The translations under genes were made by a program, and so were the position numbers. Positions 32,283 to 44,900 of a DNA stretch of 64,000 nucleotides are shown one piece after another. A model generated the notes under the pieces. The model made no database searches and was not told the DNA's origin. It saw only the letters and a program-made list of their open reading frames with translations. Within the stretch, counting starts at the first letter, position 1, and each line of letters starts with the position of its first letter. Source of the stretch: Sepioteuthis lessoniana (Eukaryota > Mollusca > Cephalopoda > Myopsida > Loliginidae); the NCBI GenBank assembly GCA_963585895.1, contig OY757915.1:96787405-96851404 (forward strand), in the 5' to 3' direction.

Positions 32283-32716
32283 TGATAGATCTATATATTA
32301 ACAGCCATACATCGAAAACTCCTGTTGAATTATATGAAATTTCTCATATATTCAATATACGAATATTCCAAACTCTTAATCTCTGGACACTAACTGGATA
32401 TAACTGTTATATATACTAAAGCTTATTTCGTGAAAACATGTAAAAACTATTTATAACTCCACATCTTTCGATGATCTCAGCTTTTGTAAAAGTAAATGTA
32501 TTGTAAGATGTGCTTAGAAATGACGTAAGATTATTGAATATCGGCCAGAAGAAACAGGTTTACATAAGAATATAGAATTGATAATGGCCTTTGTCATTGC
32601 CTAAATTGGTTTAAAATACTGTAAACAAGATTTAAAAAAATATATATTAATTCTCTGACTCGTACTGTTCGATCATCTTGATTTTAGTTATTATGCAACG
32701 CAACTATTCTGAATTT

Positions 32717-33999
32717 TAATCTATGGCTCTGCCTTGTCGACTGTGGCTGTAGAATACGTCCACTGCATCTCTGCAGAGGGGTGATAATCTCCCTCTAACG
32801 AGTGCCCTGGGTATGACACAACTATTTGAGGGTGAGGTTCCATTCTTGAAGCAACCTTTTTTACCATTACTCCCCGGTCCACTTTGACCCAGAATGGTCG
32901 TACCTGTTAGGGTCCCAATTATGGGGGAAATAGAACTAACAAATCATTTAACTGTGTGCAAACGACTGAAAAATATTGAACAGAATTATTAATATTAGAT
33001 AGCAATACTTAAAACCATTTAGTATTCTAGGTATAGCATTAAACTGCATATGATGGTGAGGCTACAGTCTTGGAGTTTGGGGAATGTGGAGTACCCCTTC
33101 GTTACTATTAATCTTAGGTCCACTCTGACCCTGAGTGCTAGTACCTGTTAAGGTCCTATCTATGAGTCAAATAGAACGGTTCAATCTTTTACTATTATTA
33201 TTATTATTATTATTGTAGTAGTAGTAGTTTTAAATAACAATACTTCCAGCGATTTAACTGTATACAAACAATAAACAGCTATACTCGAAACTAATGACTT
33301 CTAACTCGTTTTATGGCTCAGTCGAATGAATACACCGACTGCATCTTTAATGAGGGGTAAGACTCCCCAAAGAGTGTCCTGGTTAATGACACTAAACAAT
33401 CTGATGGTAAGGCCCCAGTAATGCTGGAGCTTTGGGGAACTGAATTGTTTGATTAAACTGAATAGCTTGAAATAGAAATGTTTTTCACAATTAAACCGTA
33501 CTTACATTTAAACTGCGTGCTTATGCTAAACTGAATTATTTGAAATGGAACTGTTTTTTGACATTGAAACTGTATTTACACTAAACTGAATTGTTTAACA
33601 TTGAACTGTTTTGACATTTAACTGTGTGTAAATAAAATCTGTACTCATACTAAACTGAATTTTTTGAATTAGAACTGCTTGACTAAATAGAATAGCTAGA
33701 AATAGACATGTTTTTCACAATCAAACTGTACTTACATTTAAACTGCGTGCTTATGCTAAACTGAATTGTTTGAAATTAAACTGTTTTTGACATTGAAACT
33801 GTCCTTACACTAAACTGAATTGTTATATATAACTGGTTAAATAAACTGAATAGTTTGAAATAGAAATGTTTTTGACAATTAAACTGTGTACTCATGCTAA
33901 GCTGAATTGTTTTAAATAGAACTGATTATTTACATAAAAAATGGATTTGGCGTTAAATAACCTACAAAGGTTGATATGCCATAAAATCCAACCAACCAA
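32717..33999 (+). mobile_element. SINE family A composite (copy 2)
   Basis: Duplicate of 11440-12722. Confidence 0.7.
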
Positions 34000-34045
34000 A
34001 CCCATCTAACTTGTTTTAAAAAGTTACCAACAAACTATTCATTAA

Positions 34046-34099
<54 letters not shown>

Positions 34100-34101
<2 letters not shown>

Positions 34102-34352
34102 ACAGGACACGGTGACCTGTGTTCAAATCCTGAACAAAGTTGTTTGCATTTTACATAGCGTTTTAATATCCCTGGGAAATGGTATTGATCTAAGTATTCT
34201 ACTTCAAGCTATGAGTAAAATAGTTGGGTAGACGATGTTTTTACTACGGCAACCAGCCAAGGAGAAAGAAAATTCTGGATTCAACCCAGTAAAACTTCGC
34301 TAAAAATAGTGACTTTGCGTCGCATCCTACTCGTACGGAGGGGTTTGGTTAT
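34100..34352 (+). mobile_element. SINE family B (copy 2)
   Basis: Duplicate of 12823-13075. Confidence 0.65.
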
Positions 34353-34924
34353 TACATATGTACGAAATATACGTTGGCCCTCGTAGCGTAACGGTTATCG
34401 TGGTGAGAAGGAGACTACAAACGTTACTTTAGTCTTTTAAAAACGAATTTTGAACATAAAGAAGATGATGTAGCGACATAAGAGCTCTGAGAAATTTTTA
34501 ATTATGAATGACGCGATGTGTGGGAGTGACATGTGAAAAGACAGTGAAAGTTTGTTGGATGAGATAAAATGTATTAATCCTTCTTTCATTTTTTGCTGCA
34601 TGTGTCCTGATGTAGTTAGCAATGGGAATCATTGTCTTCATTTATAGTGAGGGGATTCGAAATGACTGTCGTCAGCGTTGGTGAAGAAAGGTGATTAGGT
34701 AAATGGCAACGTATAAAGTCAACGACACGATATTTAATTAATCATGACATTCACTAACAAAACAACAACAATAAAAACGGGAATGAACTTAAATGAATCA
34801 ACGACAATGCGTTCGACATAAAATACGTACGTACAAAGTTACAAACATGATAGGAGAAAAAAGAAATGAGAAAGCCGGAGAAATGAAGAAATTTAAATCA
34901 TACCAGTAGTAGTAGTAGTAGTAT

Positions 34925-35227
34925 GTATTTACCCAACCCTTCCCCCATGAGCAGGATATGATACAAGGTTAATATTTTTGCGGAGTAAAGCCGGTTTGAG
35001 TTTGTAGTTTTCCAGCTGCTCGACTGATTACTTAATCAAGACTAAAGCACACCGTCAGTGCTACTATTTTCCCATAGTTGGGGGGAGGGGAGCACCGATG
35101 CATTCATTGGATTCATGCCTCTCTCAAAGATATAAACACGAAGTGAAATGCTGTCTCTTTCGTGATTTGAACCTAGGTGGCCGATTCCATTAACTACGAC
35201 GGTAACCGTTATGCTAAGCGTGCTTAT
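34925..35227 (-). mobile_element. SINE family B (copy 2)
   Basis: Duplicate of 13648-13950. Confidence 0.68.
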
Positions 35228-35436
35228 ATTATGCAAGCTGAATTGGAGAAGAAAAGCTCTGTATTCGAACAAGCAGCGCTCTGTTTTATAACTGACCTTG
35301 TGTCATCGCATCCTACCGGTGTTGGAGAGGCTAAATAATATCACTGTCAATATATTATAACGTAGGGAGGGGTTGGGCAAATAATAGTGTGGTGACGGTA
35401 GCAGTAGTAGAAGCGTGAAGGGCGTAATGGCGATCA

Positions 35437-35672
35437 TCGAAGGGAATGGACGCAGCGACTCAAGTTCAAATACTGGACGAGTCTGTTTATGTTTCACTTC
35501 GCGCTAATACCCTTAGGGGAAGGCATGAATTCATATCTTACCCACCTGGACACTTTTGTCTTGATACAGCAAACGGTCAATGAGAAGGTCTCTGAATTCA
35601 AACCAGCTGTGTTTCATTTAAAAATTGACCTTTTGTCGTACCCTCTCTGTGACAGAGGGTTCGGTTTGGTTT
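35437..35672 (+). mobile_element. SINE family B (copy 2)
   Basis: Duplicate of 14160-14395. Confidence 0.65.
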
Positions 35673-37565
35673 CTTTGTTTAATGGCATATCCACTTTCGT
35701 GGGCTATTTGATGCCAAAGCCATCATTGTAGAAGAATAGCAGTGATACTATTTAACAGATAGCTGGGTGGATGGGGTTTGAATACATACTATGTCGAGGC
35801 ATAGTATGGTTCGCTTGTTCCATGAGGGTGAAGCACTGTCTGCGTGGCTTCACTCGCAGCAATCGCGGAAGTGAGCAGAATGATTTCAACTTAGATCTGA
35901 TCCACAATATTACACACCACTGTTCATCTACAAGGATGTCTTTGGTATTAAATAACCCACGAAGGCTGATATGTCATTAAACAAAGAAACTAAACCAATA
36001 TGAGGCATTTAATGATGCCATCATGATGAGATGCTGCAATCGTAGAAGTGAGTGGAAGTTTTTCTATCAAGCATAGTTTAGATTCGGTACTCACCCACAA
36101 CTCGTTGGCGAGGCTTAGAATAAGCTGACTGTATCCTTTGTAAAGAAGGAAGACTCTCTCCCCAAAACAGTCTCCTTGGTATGACACTAAACTACATCTG
36201 ATGGTGAGGCTCCAGTTCTGGAGATCTAGAGTGAAAGGAGTAGCCCTTTGTCATTACTCTCAAGTCCACTCTGACCCGGAGTGGTAGTACCTGTTGTGAC
36301 CCTATGTATGGATCAAATAGATCTGTTTAAAAAAAACTATTCGTATTAGATGAGAATACTTCATACCATATAACTGTAAATTACTTATATTAAGAATAGT
36401 TACTTGAAATCATAATTGCTTATGAAGGATGATTATTATTAGTTACTTGAAACCATAAAACTATCAAAACGAAATGATTACATGAAACCAAATAATTGCT
36501 TGTACATTATTGGTGTTAGAGAGGAATACTGGATAACATATAACTCTAAAAAATTAGTTGCGCCCTTCCCTACACCTCAGTGTTGTAGCTATTGAAAAGG
36601 GAGCCTTCGAGTCACCCTCGACTATGATCTATGCTATAATTGTTTAACCTTTTCTACATACAAAATTGTTCAAGGATTATTACTATTAGTTGCTTAAAAC
36701 CAATAAACTTCGAATATATTATAAGTATTAGATTGGAATACTTGAAACCATACAACTCGTTATTCGTATTAGAAATATCTTATATCATATAACAGTCCAA
36801 AACACTCGTGAAAAACAACTCCCCAAAACATTTAAACGTACAATGAACCTCATTCGTTAACTTCAAAGCATAAAATAAATCTAGATAGGTTTACATTAGA
36901 ATCAATGAATCAAGTCTACAGTATGGAGCACCTAATGAGAATTGAACTCACTTCTTAAAAGTGAGGTCACTGCGAGGCGAGTAGATATCCGGTTATAGAT
37001 TTTAGCTGATAGACTCAGAAAATTTTCTTCTTTTTTTTTATTTTTATATATCCAGCTCGTTTAAATTAACTACACAAGCTACACAAAATGTTATTTGGTG
37101 GACTCGTAGGAAACATTGATGTCAGATAAGCGAGAACAAATGCCAGAATGTAACTGGTCATGAAATAGGAAATTTTTGTGATAATAAACAGTGATATTTA
37201 CAAATACAATACGAGGTTAAGAATTTTGCTGTATTCAATTTAGCTATCTTTTCTATGTCACCGAAATCTTAATTATTGGACTTAAAATACATTTTTTTAA
37301 AGTAAGGAAGGGCCATATAATTGGATTTGAGGCGTGGTCTGAAAGTTACTATTCGCCAGAAGTTGTGTTGGATTTAGCACGTATTATCTTGAACTATTAA
37401 ATTGACACAGTGACTAAAATTCAATTATATTGTTTGTATAGAAAGTACCTGTTGATTTTTTTTCTTCTTCCTATTGAACGAAGATTGACTGTTATATCAG
37501 TCAAGGCCGAGTGAGAAAGAGAAAGACAGATATAATTGAGAGAGAAGGATAAGAGATAAAGAGAA

Positions 37566-37601
<36 letters not shown>

Positions 37602-37767
37602 GGTGGTGGGAAGAGAAAGGAACGATTAGTAGTCAGTTGTGACACAAGACCAGAGGTGTGGGCGCTTCGAGAGAATCGATTTAACTAGTAATTGTGTGTT
37701 ACCCTTGCTTGCTAAACATTGTACCACGTGTAGCGTCCCAGTATCGAGATGTAAAAACGAAGAATAA

Positions 37768-37820
<53 letters not shown>

Positions 37821-38562
37821 CCAGTTGTTATGTTTCAGAGGACCATGTCTCTTGAGTTTGGACAGGACTCAAAAGCTGTTGATCGCAACGAAAAAGTTTA
37901 CAAACATGTATTTAAGTTTCATATTTCCACTTGATTTATTGTTTTCTTAGAGAATCAATTTTTCTATCGGCGGGGCTTATGATACACCGACTGTATGCCC
38001 TGCTAAAAGGCAATACCTCTCCTCTAAAATAAAGTATGTCCTGAGTATAAAACTAAACTGCATTTGGTGGTGAGGTTCCAGTTCTAGAGTTCTTGGAAAT
38101 GTGGAGTGCCCCTTCATTGTCATTATTTCCAGGTTCGCTATGACTCGAAGTGGTAGTATCTATAAGGATCTCATCTCTGGGTCTAATAGATATATTTGAA
38201 AATGGTTGGATAAGAATACGTGAAACTATGTGCAAACAAAAAAGTGCATTGGAAGCCGTTTCTTAAAAATGACGGCATATTAAGCCTTAAAAACTGAACA
38301 GCTTCGCTTGGTTCCTGATTCTTATATGACTCGAAATTAACTCTTTCCATCTTTACCATATGACATCTATCAACCAACCAGCACTCAGCTTTTTGCAAAG
38401 TTCTCTCTCATTTTTTATTCTCCTATTGGAATATCATATCATAATCCTCATTCTCAATAACAGCTTCCTCAAGCCTCGCAATACTACGCAGATGTTGACC
38501 GTGGAGGTCACACGTCCCTTGTAAACTTCAGTACTCATTCGCTCATTATATAATACAATTAG

Positions 38563-39123
38563 TGTAATATAATGGCCGAGGGATTTCGGTTTATGCCTTT
38601 GGGTTTAGTTAGGTTGAGAACCTTTCGGCTCAGCACATGGGTTAGTTAGGTGCAACATTAAAACAGGTGTTCACGCGCGCGCGCACTGAGCAGATGTGTC
38701 ACTCAGAGATGTCGCAATAGCCCGAGATGGGAAACGGGGTTACACAGTGCGAGTGGCGTCACGCACCGCAAGCGCGCGAAGGATTTTGGGAGATTTTGAA
38801 AAAGTCAGTTAGTTGAGACTAGACACCGGACGAGTGGAGATGAGACCTGCCTCGGGAGAAGACGGTTGGTTTTCGCTTGCTCGCGGAGACCTTTGTGGCG
38901 GGTGCCACACGTGTTGGGGGTGCAGATGAAAAAGCCAGAATAGAAAGATTGTGCCTCTCTCCTTATATCGAGGAACCTTTAAACTCAAAGGTAATAAAAA
39001 GGTTCTTACCTGAACTGAGAAGTCGTTACGTGTTTTTCGAATTTCGAGATCCTATGTTCTATGTATATATGTAATGAACGTCCCATGTACATTTTGCATA
39101 TTCGTGTATATGGCTATGGTACA
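38563..39123 (+). mobile_element. Solo LTR 'C' (copy 2)
   Basis: Duplicate of 17286-17846 with the same TTAG flanks. Confidence 0.72.
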
Positions 39124-39141
39124 TTAGCCCGTTAGGTTTCC

Positions 39142-39428
39142 TTATTTACCCAACCCCTCCACTCGGACAGGATATGACATAAGGTCAATTTTTAAGTGAA
39201 GTCTAATAGGTTTGAATTCAGACTTTTCCTTCTCCTAGACTAGTTGCCTCATCAAGACTGAAGAACCTAGTCTACCCTACTATTTACCCATAGCTGGAGC
39301 GATAATAATTGGATTCATACCTTTCCCAAGGGTATTAGTGCTATGTGAAATGCAATCAGTCTCGTCCAGGTTTTGAACTCGTGTCGCCGTGTCCATTTCC
39401 AACGACGTTAACCATTACACTACGGGCA
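39142..39428 (-). mobile_element. SINE family B, complete, with 14-base TSD
   Basis: Intact reverse-oriented B SINE of 287 bases flanked by CCCGTTAGGTTTCC at 39128-39141 and 39429-39442. Read on the minus strand: A-box 'gtgtaatggttaacgtcgt' and B-box 'gagttcaaaacctgg', ending in 'ggggttgggtaaataag'. Best reference copy for family B with 54044 and 59137. Confidence 0.85.
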
Positions 39429-39442
39429 CCCGTTAGGTTTCC

Positions 39443-39740
39443 GTTGTTACAGTGGTCAATGATGATTTTGATCCTTCAATTGAAGAAGGTGTGTAATGCT
39501 GTTGTAAAACAGCAATTGAACTCATTTTGCTTAATTTAAGCACACAAAATGCCTTCTCAGCAGCTAGAAGATTTTAACGCCTATTGCCGCCAAAAATCTT
39601 AATAATTAACTTCATATTCTTTTACAAAACAGTGCATCGTAGGGGCCATATCTTATTCATTGAAGTAGGTTTTTGAAATTATTTCTCTTGTAGACACGCG
39701 CATGCATGCGTGTATATATATATATATATATATATATATC
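39443..39740. other. No recognised gene; (TA)n at 39712-39739
   Basis: Starts the unique right part of the window. Contains GCATGCATGCG and a short TA array. Confidence 0.5.
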
Positions 39741-39828
39741 AGCACAGTCGGATTTCTGTAGAGGAGTAAATCTCCGCCCCGCGAACGAGTGTCCTGTTAT
39801 GACACAAAATTAAATCTGATTGTGAGGC
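39741..39828 (+). mobile_element. SINE family A, 5' part (interrupted by LTR B)
   Basis: 'cacagtcggatttctgtaga', 'gtgtcctgttatgacacaaa', 'ctgattgtgaggc'. The head continues at 40259 after the LTR. Confidence 0.68.
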
Positions 39829-39832
39829 TACA

Positions 39833-40254
39833 TGTTGCATACTGACCCTTGGCCGAGTCGTCAACCAGAGATTCTTTAAACAGGACACACCTATGAAAAT
39901 AAGCGGAAGCAGTCACGTGGTTGATCGGAAAACGTAGATGTAATGAAACGATATATGCCCATGTGAGAGTTGGAGTCACGGAGAGCGTCCTGCTGGCGCA
40001 GCGGACCACAGCGGGCCTCCGATTGAGTACCCCCTCCCCCGGCTGAGAAACAGAAGCAGTGGTAAGTGGTATGGTCAAGGGAAGTAGAAGTCATGGGTCA
40101 GTATAGCAGTCTGTCTTTGTCTTCGTTTGTCTCCGCCTGTCTCTCACACACCTACAGAGATTTGACTCCAAGAAGAATAAAGACGTAAATATTTTTATAA
40201 CGAAGTATTATGGTCATTCTTCCATGTATATCGATTCTTTATAGTTATATAACA
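39833..40254 (+). mobile_element. Solo LTR 'B' (422 bp)
   Basis: Begins TGTTGCATACTGACC and ends TTATATAACA, flanked by the 4-base duplication TACA (39829-39832 and 40255-40258). Removing it rejoins a family A head in register. Its start and its 3' part resemble solo LTR A (both have TGTTG[T/C]ATA[T/C]TGACC and 'catgtatat' before the end), so they are relatives of one family. AATAAA lies near 40180. Confidence 0.75.
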
Positions 40255-40258
40255 TACA

Positions 40259-40640
40259 GTTCTTGAGCTTTTGGGGAATGTGGAGTACCCCTTCATTGCC
40301 ATTACTCTTATGTTCACTTTGACTCGAAGCGGTAGTACCTATTAAAGTCCCATCTTTGGGTCAATAGAAATATTTAATCATTTTCTATTCTTAAACCATT
40401 CAACTGTGAGCAAACAAATGACTGATGTTGAATTTAATTATTAGTATAACATAGAAATACTTGAAACTATTCAACTGCGTGCAAACAAATAAGCAGTATC
40501 ATGTCTAAATATTATATCACTTATAAACTATTCGTTCACAAGTCATATATATTTAATATATATGTATTAACTGGATTTGGCTTTCAATAACCTACAAGGG
40601 CTGATATAGCATAAAACGCAACAAGCCAGCACATGTGTGT
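40259..40640 (+). mobile_element. SINE family A, 3' part
   Basis: Resumes with 'gttcttgagcttttggggaa', continues through 'accattcaactgtgagcaaa', and ends with 'ggctttcaataacctacaag', 'ggctgatatagcataaaacg'. Confidence 0.68.
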
Positions 40641-41325
40641 GTGTGATATAATATAGGACACATCCTATCGTAAATAAAAACCATCTTTGCAACCGCCAAC
40701 GCCTTCATCAGATGATGACTCTGGGGTAATTCGTGATTTCGGTGTCAAACCATCATTTTTATTGATCCAGAGAGTGCCAGGAAAATCTTACAATACAGTC
40801 AGACTTTATGGGTTTTCCGTCACATCGTGGGAATATCAGGCTAAAATGCACCCTCTTTGTATAATCCTTTGTTGTATTTACAACTTTCCAGTAACGTAGC
40901 TTGAATAAAATGATGCAAACTTTAAATTTACTGATGAGATGACTTGTCATCTCACTGAACGAGAATAGAATTTTTGTCATTTTTTTAAGTGTGTTGTCAG
41001 TATGCAAGATCTCAGTAATGAGCCTATAATTCAATGGCGTTAATTTGAATTGAATAACGAGATGGTAACGTCATCAGAAAGACGAGATAACGTTCAACGC
41101 AGTTTAAGTTCAAACGACAAATTAAAAAAAAATTAACATAACATTAATTAGATAACTAACCCCACCCCCAAAAAAAACAAACAAACCAGTCTAGGAGAAG
41201 AGAAACTCTGAATGAGAACCAGTTTTACTTCGTTTAATATTGAGCCTTTTTTTCTTACACTATTAAGCGGGAATTTTTAGTTATTCATTCTTTCATTTGC
41301 AAAATCAAGTTATGCTGAAAGCACC
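40641..41325. other. No recognised feature
   Basis: Overlapping open frames on both strands at 40687-41034 have no recognisable motif. Confidence 0.5.
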
Positions 41326-41450
41326 ACTCACTGTTGATGTTAAGCGGCAAGAAGCCAACTCAGAATTCAGATCCGTGGCCAACTTTACCAAGCTTAAGTA
41401 TTGACTTTGAGTCGCATCTTGCACGTAGCAGAGGGGTTGGGTAAACAAAT
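41326..41450 (+). mobile_element. SINE family B 3' fragment
   Basis: 'ccaactcagaattcagatcc', 'ttgactttgagtcgcatctt', 'gcagaggggttgggtaaaca' match the B 3' half, diverged. Confidence 0.55.
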
Positions 41451-41544
41451 ACTACACTCTTGAGGATATAGTTAAATATTTACTTTAAAACCATTTCCGT
41501 CTCTGCAGACTTATTGTCAACAGCTTGCAATAGATTGATCGATT

Positions 41545-41880
41545 GATCGATTTTAACGTCATGTCAACTGGTCTTGGGTTATTTTATGCCATATGTTCAT
41601 ATTTTTTGTCAAGGGTTTTCTTGCACACAGTCCTATTGAATACAAATAATCCTTAAACTGATATATTTAATCCATAGATAGGGATGTAACAGGTACTACC
41701 ACACCGGGTAAGAGAGGATTTGGAAGTAATAGCAATCAAGGGGTACTGGAGCCTCACCATTAGATGTAATTTAGTGTCACACTTGGGACACCTTTTTTAG
41801 GGGGTAGTCTTACTTCTCTTCAAGGGGTATATTCCCCTTGTAGGTGGCGTATTCTGAACGCCACCTACAATGCATGGCTT
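41545..41880 (-). mobile_element. SINE family A with hairpin insertion
   Basis: The reverse-oriented A tail ('acgtcatgtcaactggtctt', 'gggttattttatgcc') lies at the left; the head follows ('ggatgtaacaggtactacca', 'gcctcaccattagatgtaat'). Its 5' end is altered by two adjacent hairpins at 41821-41870. Confidence 0.65.
41821..41870. repeat. Two adjacent perfect hairpins
   Basis: CAAGGGG-TATATT-CCCCTTG (41821-41840) and TTGTAGGTGGCGT-ATTCTGA-ACGCCACCTACAA (41838-41870; 13-base perfect stem, 7-base loop), sharing the TTG. They replace normal family A head sequence. Confidence 0.85.
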
Positions 41881-41944
41881 GCAATAGAAGGAAAAACTTA
41901 TAATTTTTATCAACAGTAAAACAAAACATTACAGTTGTTCAAAG

Positions 41945-42015
41945 TAGGTGGAACCAGGATTTGAACTCTGGACCTTATGAGTACCAATTTGGTTGTATAA
42001 TCAATTGTTGCGAGT
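41945..42015 (-). mobile_element. Possible tRNA-like SINE end
   Basis: The B-box reverse complement 'ggatttgaactctgg' is present; no other family marker is clear. Confidence 0.3.
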
Positions 42016-42064
42016 TGAAAATCTTAATTCAGAAAAATTACACTTATCGTTTGTGCTTTGAGTT

Positions 42065-42107
42065 CTTCGCATTTACACACACACACGCGTGCGCGCACAC
42101 ACACACG
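42065..42107. repeat. (CA)n with CGCGTGCGCG core
   Basis: Alternating purine-pyrimidine throughout. Confidence 0.85.
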
Positions 42108-43437
42108 AACGAGTGTAACGACCCGGATAAACAATCTGTCCCAATAATTAAAATTTCCTTTCCCCTTAAATTACCGACAACAATCAGTTTGTCCATTGCA
42201 ACAACTGTAATAACGAAGCATTTACCTAACAAAAGACGAACGCAACAGCTCGAACGAGCACATTTCCGACAATGATTAAAAAAAAAATGTTATTCCATCC
42301 CCAACCTCGATCTCAAAACTGTCAAAGAAAAACAAAAAAAATTGACTTGAAATTTGTAGAGCGATTGGTGAAAGACTCCATTTTTCTTTTCGTTCTATCT
42401 TCCCTCTCCCCTTTCCTTATATTACGTCATCCTCGCGATATCTTTACGGATACCCAGGTAAGAAGACTATTAATTACCTGGACGTACCGATTAGCCTGTC
42501 TGTCTTCAACGGAGCAACGTTATTTACAACGATAGCGTCTTACTTTTAAGACAATGATTTTCTGAAGGTTTTTACTACCCAAATTAAGAATGACTTCTTG
42601 ACAAAGTTTCGTAGCCTCAAGAAATAACATGTGAGTATATGACTTACAATCCTTCGAAAAGTATGATTTTTTTTAATTCATTGACTGAACTTCGTGAAAT
42701 TTGGCCTCGATAAAATATTGCCTATACTAAGATCCAGTTTCTATCGTTTCCTAAATAAGCTCCGAGATTCATATGTACAGAATTCCTACAATTGGTTGCG
42801 GCAAATACAATAGTTCACTGGATTCAAATTTCCCGAACTAGGTAGAACCTTTCTTTTCGTACAAATGATGATGACGATAAGTTAACGGCTGACATTCACT
42901 ATTGTAAATTCTGATACTCTTTTATGAGAGATTGAATAACCATAAATTATTCTCATATAAAGGTCATTACACCGGCAGATCACTACACCAACAAATACAT
43001 AGCTTTTAGCTGACATCTGATCTGAATTCGACTAATATTATTAATATTCACTGCTGAATTAAGTGAACTGATAAGGAAGGAGATTACGTCAAAAATGTTG
43101 TATACGATAATATTTTTCTTTTATCATTTGGTTGGAAATATTGATTTATCTACAATAAATAATTATCTCCCTTTGAGACTTGGCATAGGGTATCAGATGG
43201 TAGTTTCAGAAACCCATTCTCGATTTCTTTTTGTTTCTATTCCTTGAACAGTTGAAATTTGTCTCTGGTCCTGTCAGAACCGGTAAAACCACATGGCTAT
43301 GTTCCCCACACTTTTTCTATTTTATATCTCTTCTACACACTGTGTGTTCATGGAACAGTCATTCTACTATGGGACATGTTTGCTGATTCTCTCTTTGTGA
43401 TATCACCTGCATGTATATTGTGCTTATAAGATATTTA
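42108..43437. other. No recognised gene
   Basis: About 1.3 kb of AT-rich DNA. Frames at 41961-42275 and 42272-42535 are short, low-complexity and without known motifs. Confidence 0.5.
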
Positions 43438-43640
43438 GTTGGTTGGTTTTTATGGCATATCAACCCTTGAATGTATTTACCCACCCCTCCCCTGGTAGGA
43501 TGTGACACAAGGTCAATTTTTAAGTGGAGTTTAAAAGATTTGAATTCGGAATTTTCCTTCTAGACTGGTTTCCTAACCAAGGCTAAAGAACCTAGTCTGC
43601 CCTACTATTTACCCATACCTTTCCCAATATGAACCCTTGT
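43438..43640 (-). mobile_element. SINE family B fragment with an A/D-type tail
   Basis: 'ggttggtttttatggcatat' (shared tail, reverse) is followed by B: 'tatttacccacccctcccct', 'gtgacacaaggtcaattttt', 'cctagtctgccctactattt'. Confidence 0.6.
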
Positions 43641-43649
43641 AGGTTATTT

Positions 43650-43890
43650 AATGTCATATCATGTTTGTTTGTTTTGTTAATGGCATATAAACCATCTTGG
43701 TTTATTTAATTCCAAATCCATCCTTCTAGAAGAACAGTAGTGATACTATTTAACCCATAGCTAGGAGGAAAAGAGGGTTCATACCTTTCTCAAGGGTATT
43801 TGTCCGAAAATGAACATAATAGCGCGACTGGACTTCGATTCCGCAGTCCATCGCTTTAACCATTACACCACGAGGATACCCCCATAGCCT
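43650..43890 (-). mobile_element. SINE family D, near full length
   Basis: Reverse orientation: 'gaagaacagtagtgatacta', 'atttaacccatagctaggag', 'gaaaatgaacataatagcgc', B-box region 'cttcgattccgcagtcc' and A-box region 'ctttaaccattacaccacga'. Confidence 0.68.
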
Positions 43891-43904
43891 CTTTTTATAC
43901 ATAT

Positions 43905-44310
43905 GATTTGTAAACGAGTAGTTTGTAGGTAACATTTTCAAACAAGCCAGAGCTCATTTGTTTGCATATAGTTAAATGGTTTCAAGTATTTCAATCCAAT
44001 GCTAGTAGTTTTATTTGCACACAGTTGAAGGGTTCCAAGATTTGCCATGTAATACTAATAATTCAATTTAGCATCAGTAATTTGTTTGCATACAGTTAAA
44101 TGGTTCCAAGTTTCGAAAATGATCACATATTTCTGTTTGACCCACAGATGGGACTCTAATAGGTACTACCTCTCCGGGTCAGAACTGGATTCTCACCATC
44201 AAATGATTTACTATCGTATCCAGGACATTCGGTTGTGGGGTGGGGAGATCTTTCTCCTCTGTAGAGTTGCAGTCGTCGTATTCTACAGCCACAGCCGAAT
44301 AGACATATAA
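43905..44310 (-). mobile_element. SINE family A
   Basis: Internal units at the left ('ttgcatatagttaaatggtt'), head at the right ('gatgggactctaataggtac', 'gtcgtattctacagccacag'). Confidence 0.65.
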
Positions 44311-44369
44311 AATATTAAGTGTTTTTTTTTATATGTAATTCAGTTTTCTAATGCAAATACAGGTCCTTA

Positions 44370-44805
44370 TTGGTTAATTGATTGAGTGTTTAACCGCATG
44401 TCAACCCGTCTAGGGTTATTTTATGCCTTGAGGTTGGAGAATCTCGCTCATTGTATATTCATATTTACATTTTTGTGTAGTTGTTTAAGAGGTTTTCCCA
44501 GGGGGGAGGGGCACATGGTCCTATCGAACACGAATAATTATTTAAACAGATCTATTTAATCCATGAATGGGATCTTGACAGGTACTATCTCTCTGGGTAA
44601 GAGTGAACCTGGGAGTAATGGCAATGAAGGAATATTCCATACTCACCAGAGCTCTAGAACTGGGGGTTCACCATCAGATACAGTTTAATGTCATTCCCAA
44701 TAAACCTTTTTTTGGTGGGTGGAGAGACAGGTAGAAGGGTCTTATCACTTTAGGGGTGCAGTTGGTGTATCCGAAGTACTATCGACAAAGCCCTTGTATT
44801 TAGGG
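44370..44805 (-). mobile_element. SINE family A with variant tail
   Basis: Variant tail 'gcatgtcaacccgtctaggg', 'ttattttatgcc'; reverse complement AACCC-TAGAC-GGGTT forms the same type of stem-loop as the main tail. Head 'tgacaggtactatctctctg' and 'ggtgcagttggtgtatccga'. Confidence 0.65.
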
Positions 44806-44900
44806 AATGGAGGCTCGAGTAAATATCTTCCCTAGCACCAAGCACTTCAATATACGTGTACTTATTCATTCTTTTACTTGAAAGAAGACATTACTTTTAT

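Larger units (their letters stand above)
21358..39425 (+). repeat. Large direct duplication, copy 2 (continuous through both flanks)
   Basis: Second copy of the block at 1-18148. It continues without a break to the left (18349-21357) and to the right (39426 onward), and the solo LTR and B SINE that straddle its two limits are complete here with target-site duplications. Its Penelope-like reading frame and its palindromes are cleaner than in copy 1, so this copy should be taken as the reference sequence for the locus. Confidence 0.95.
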
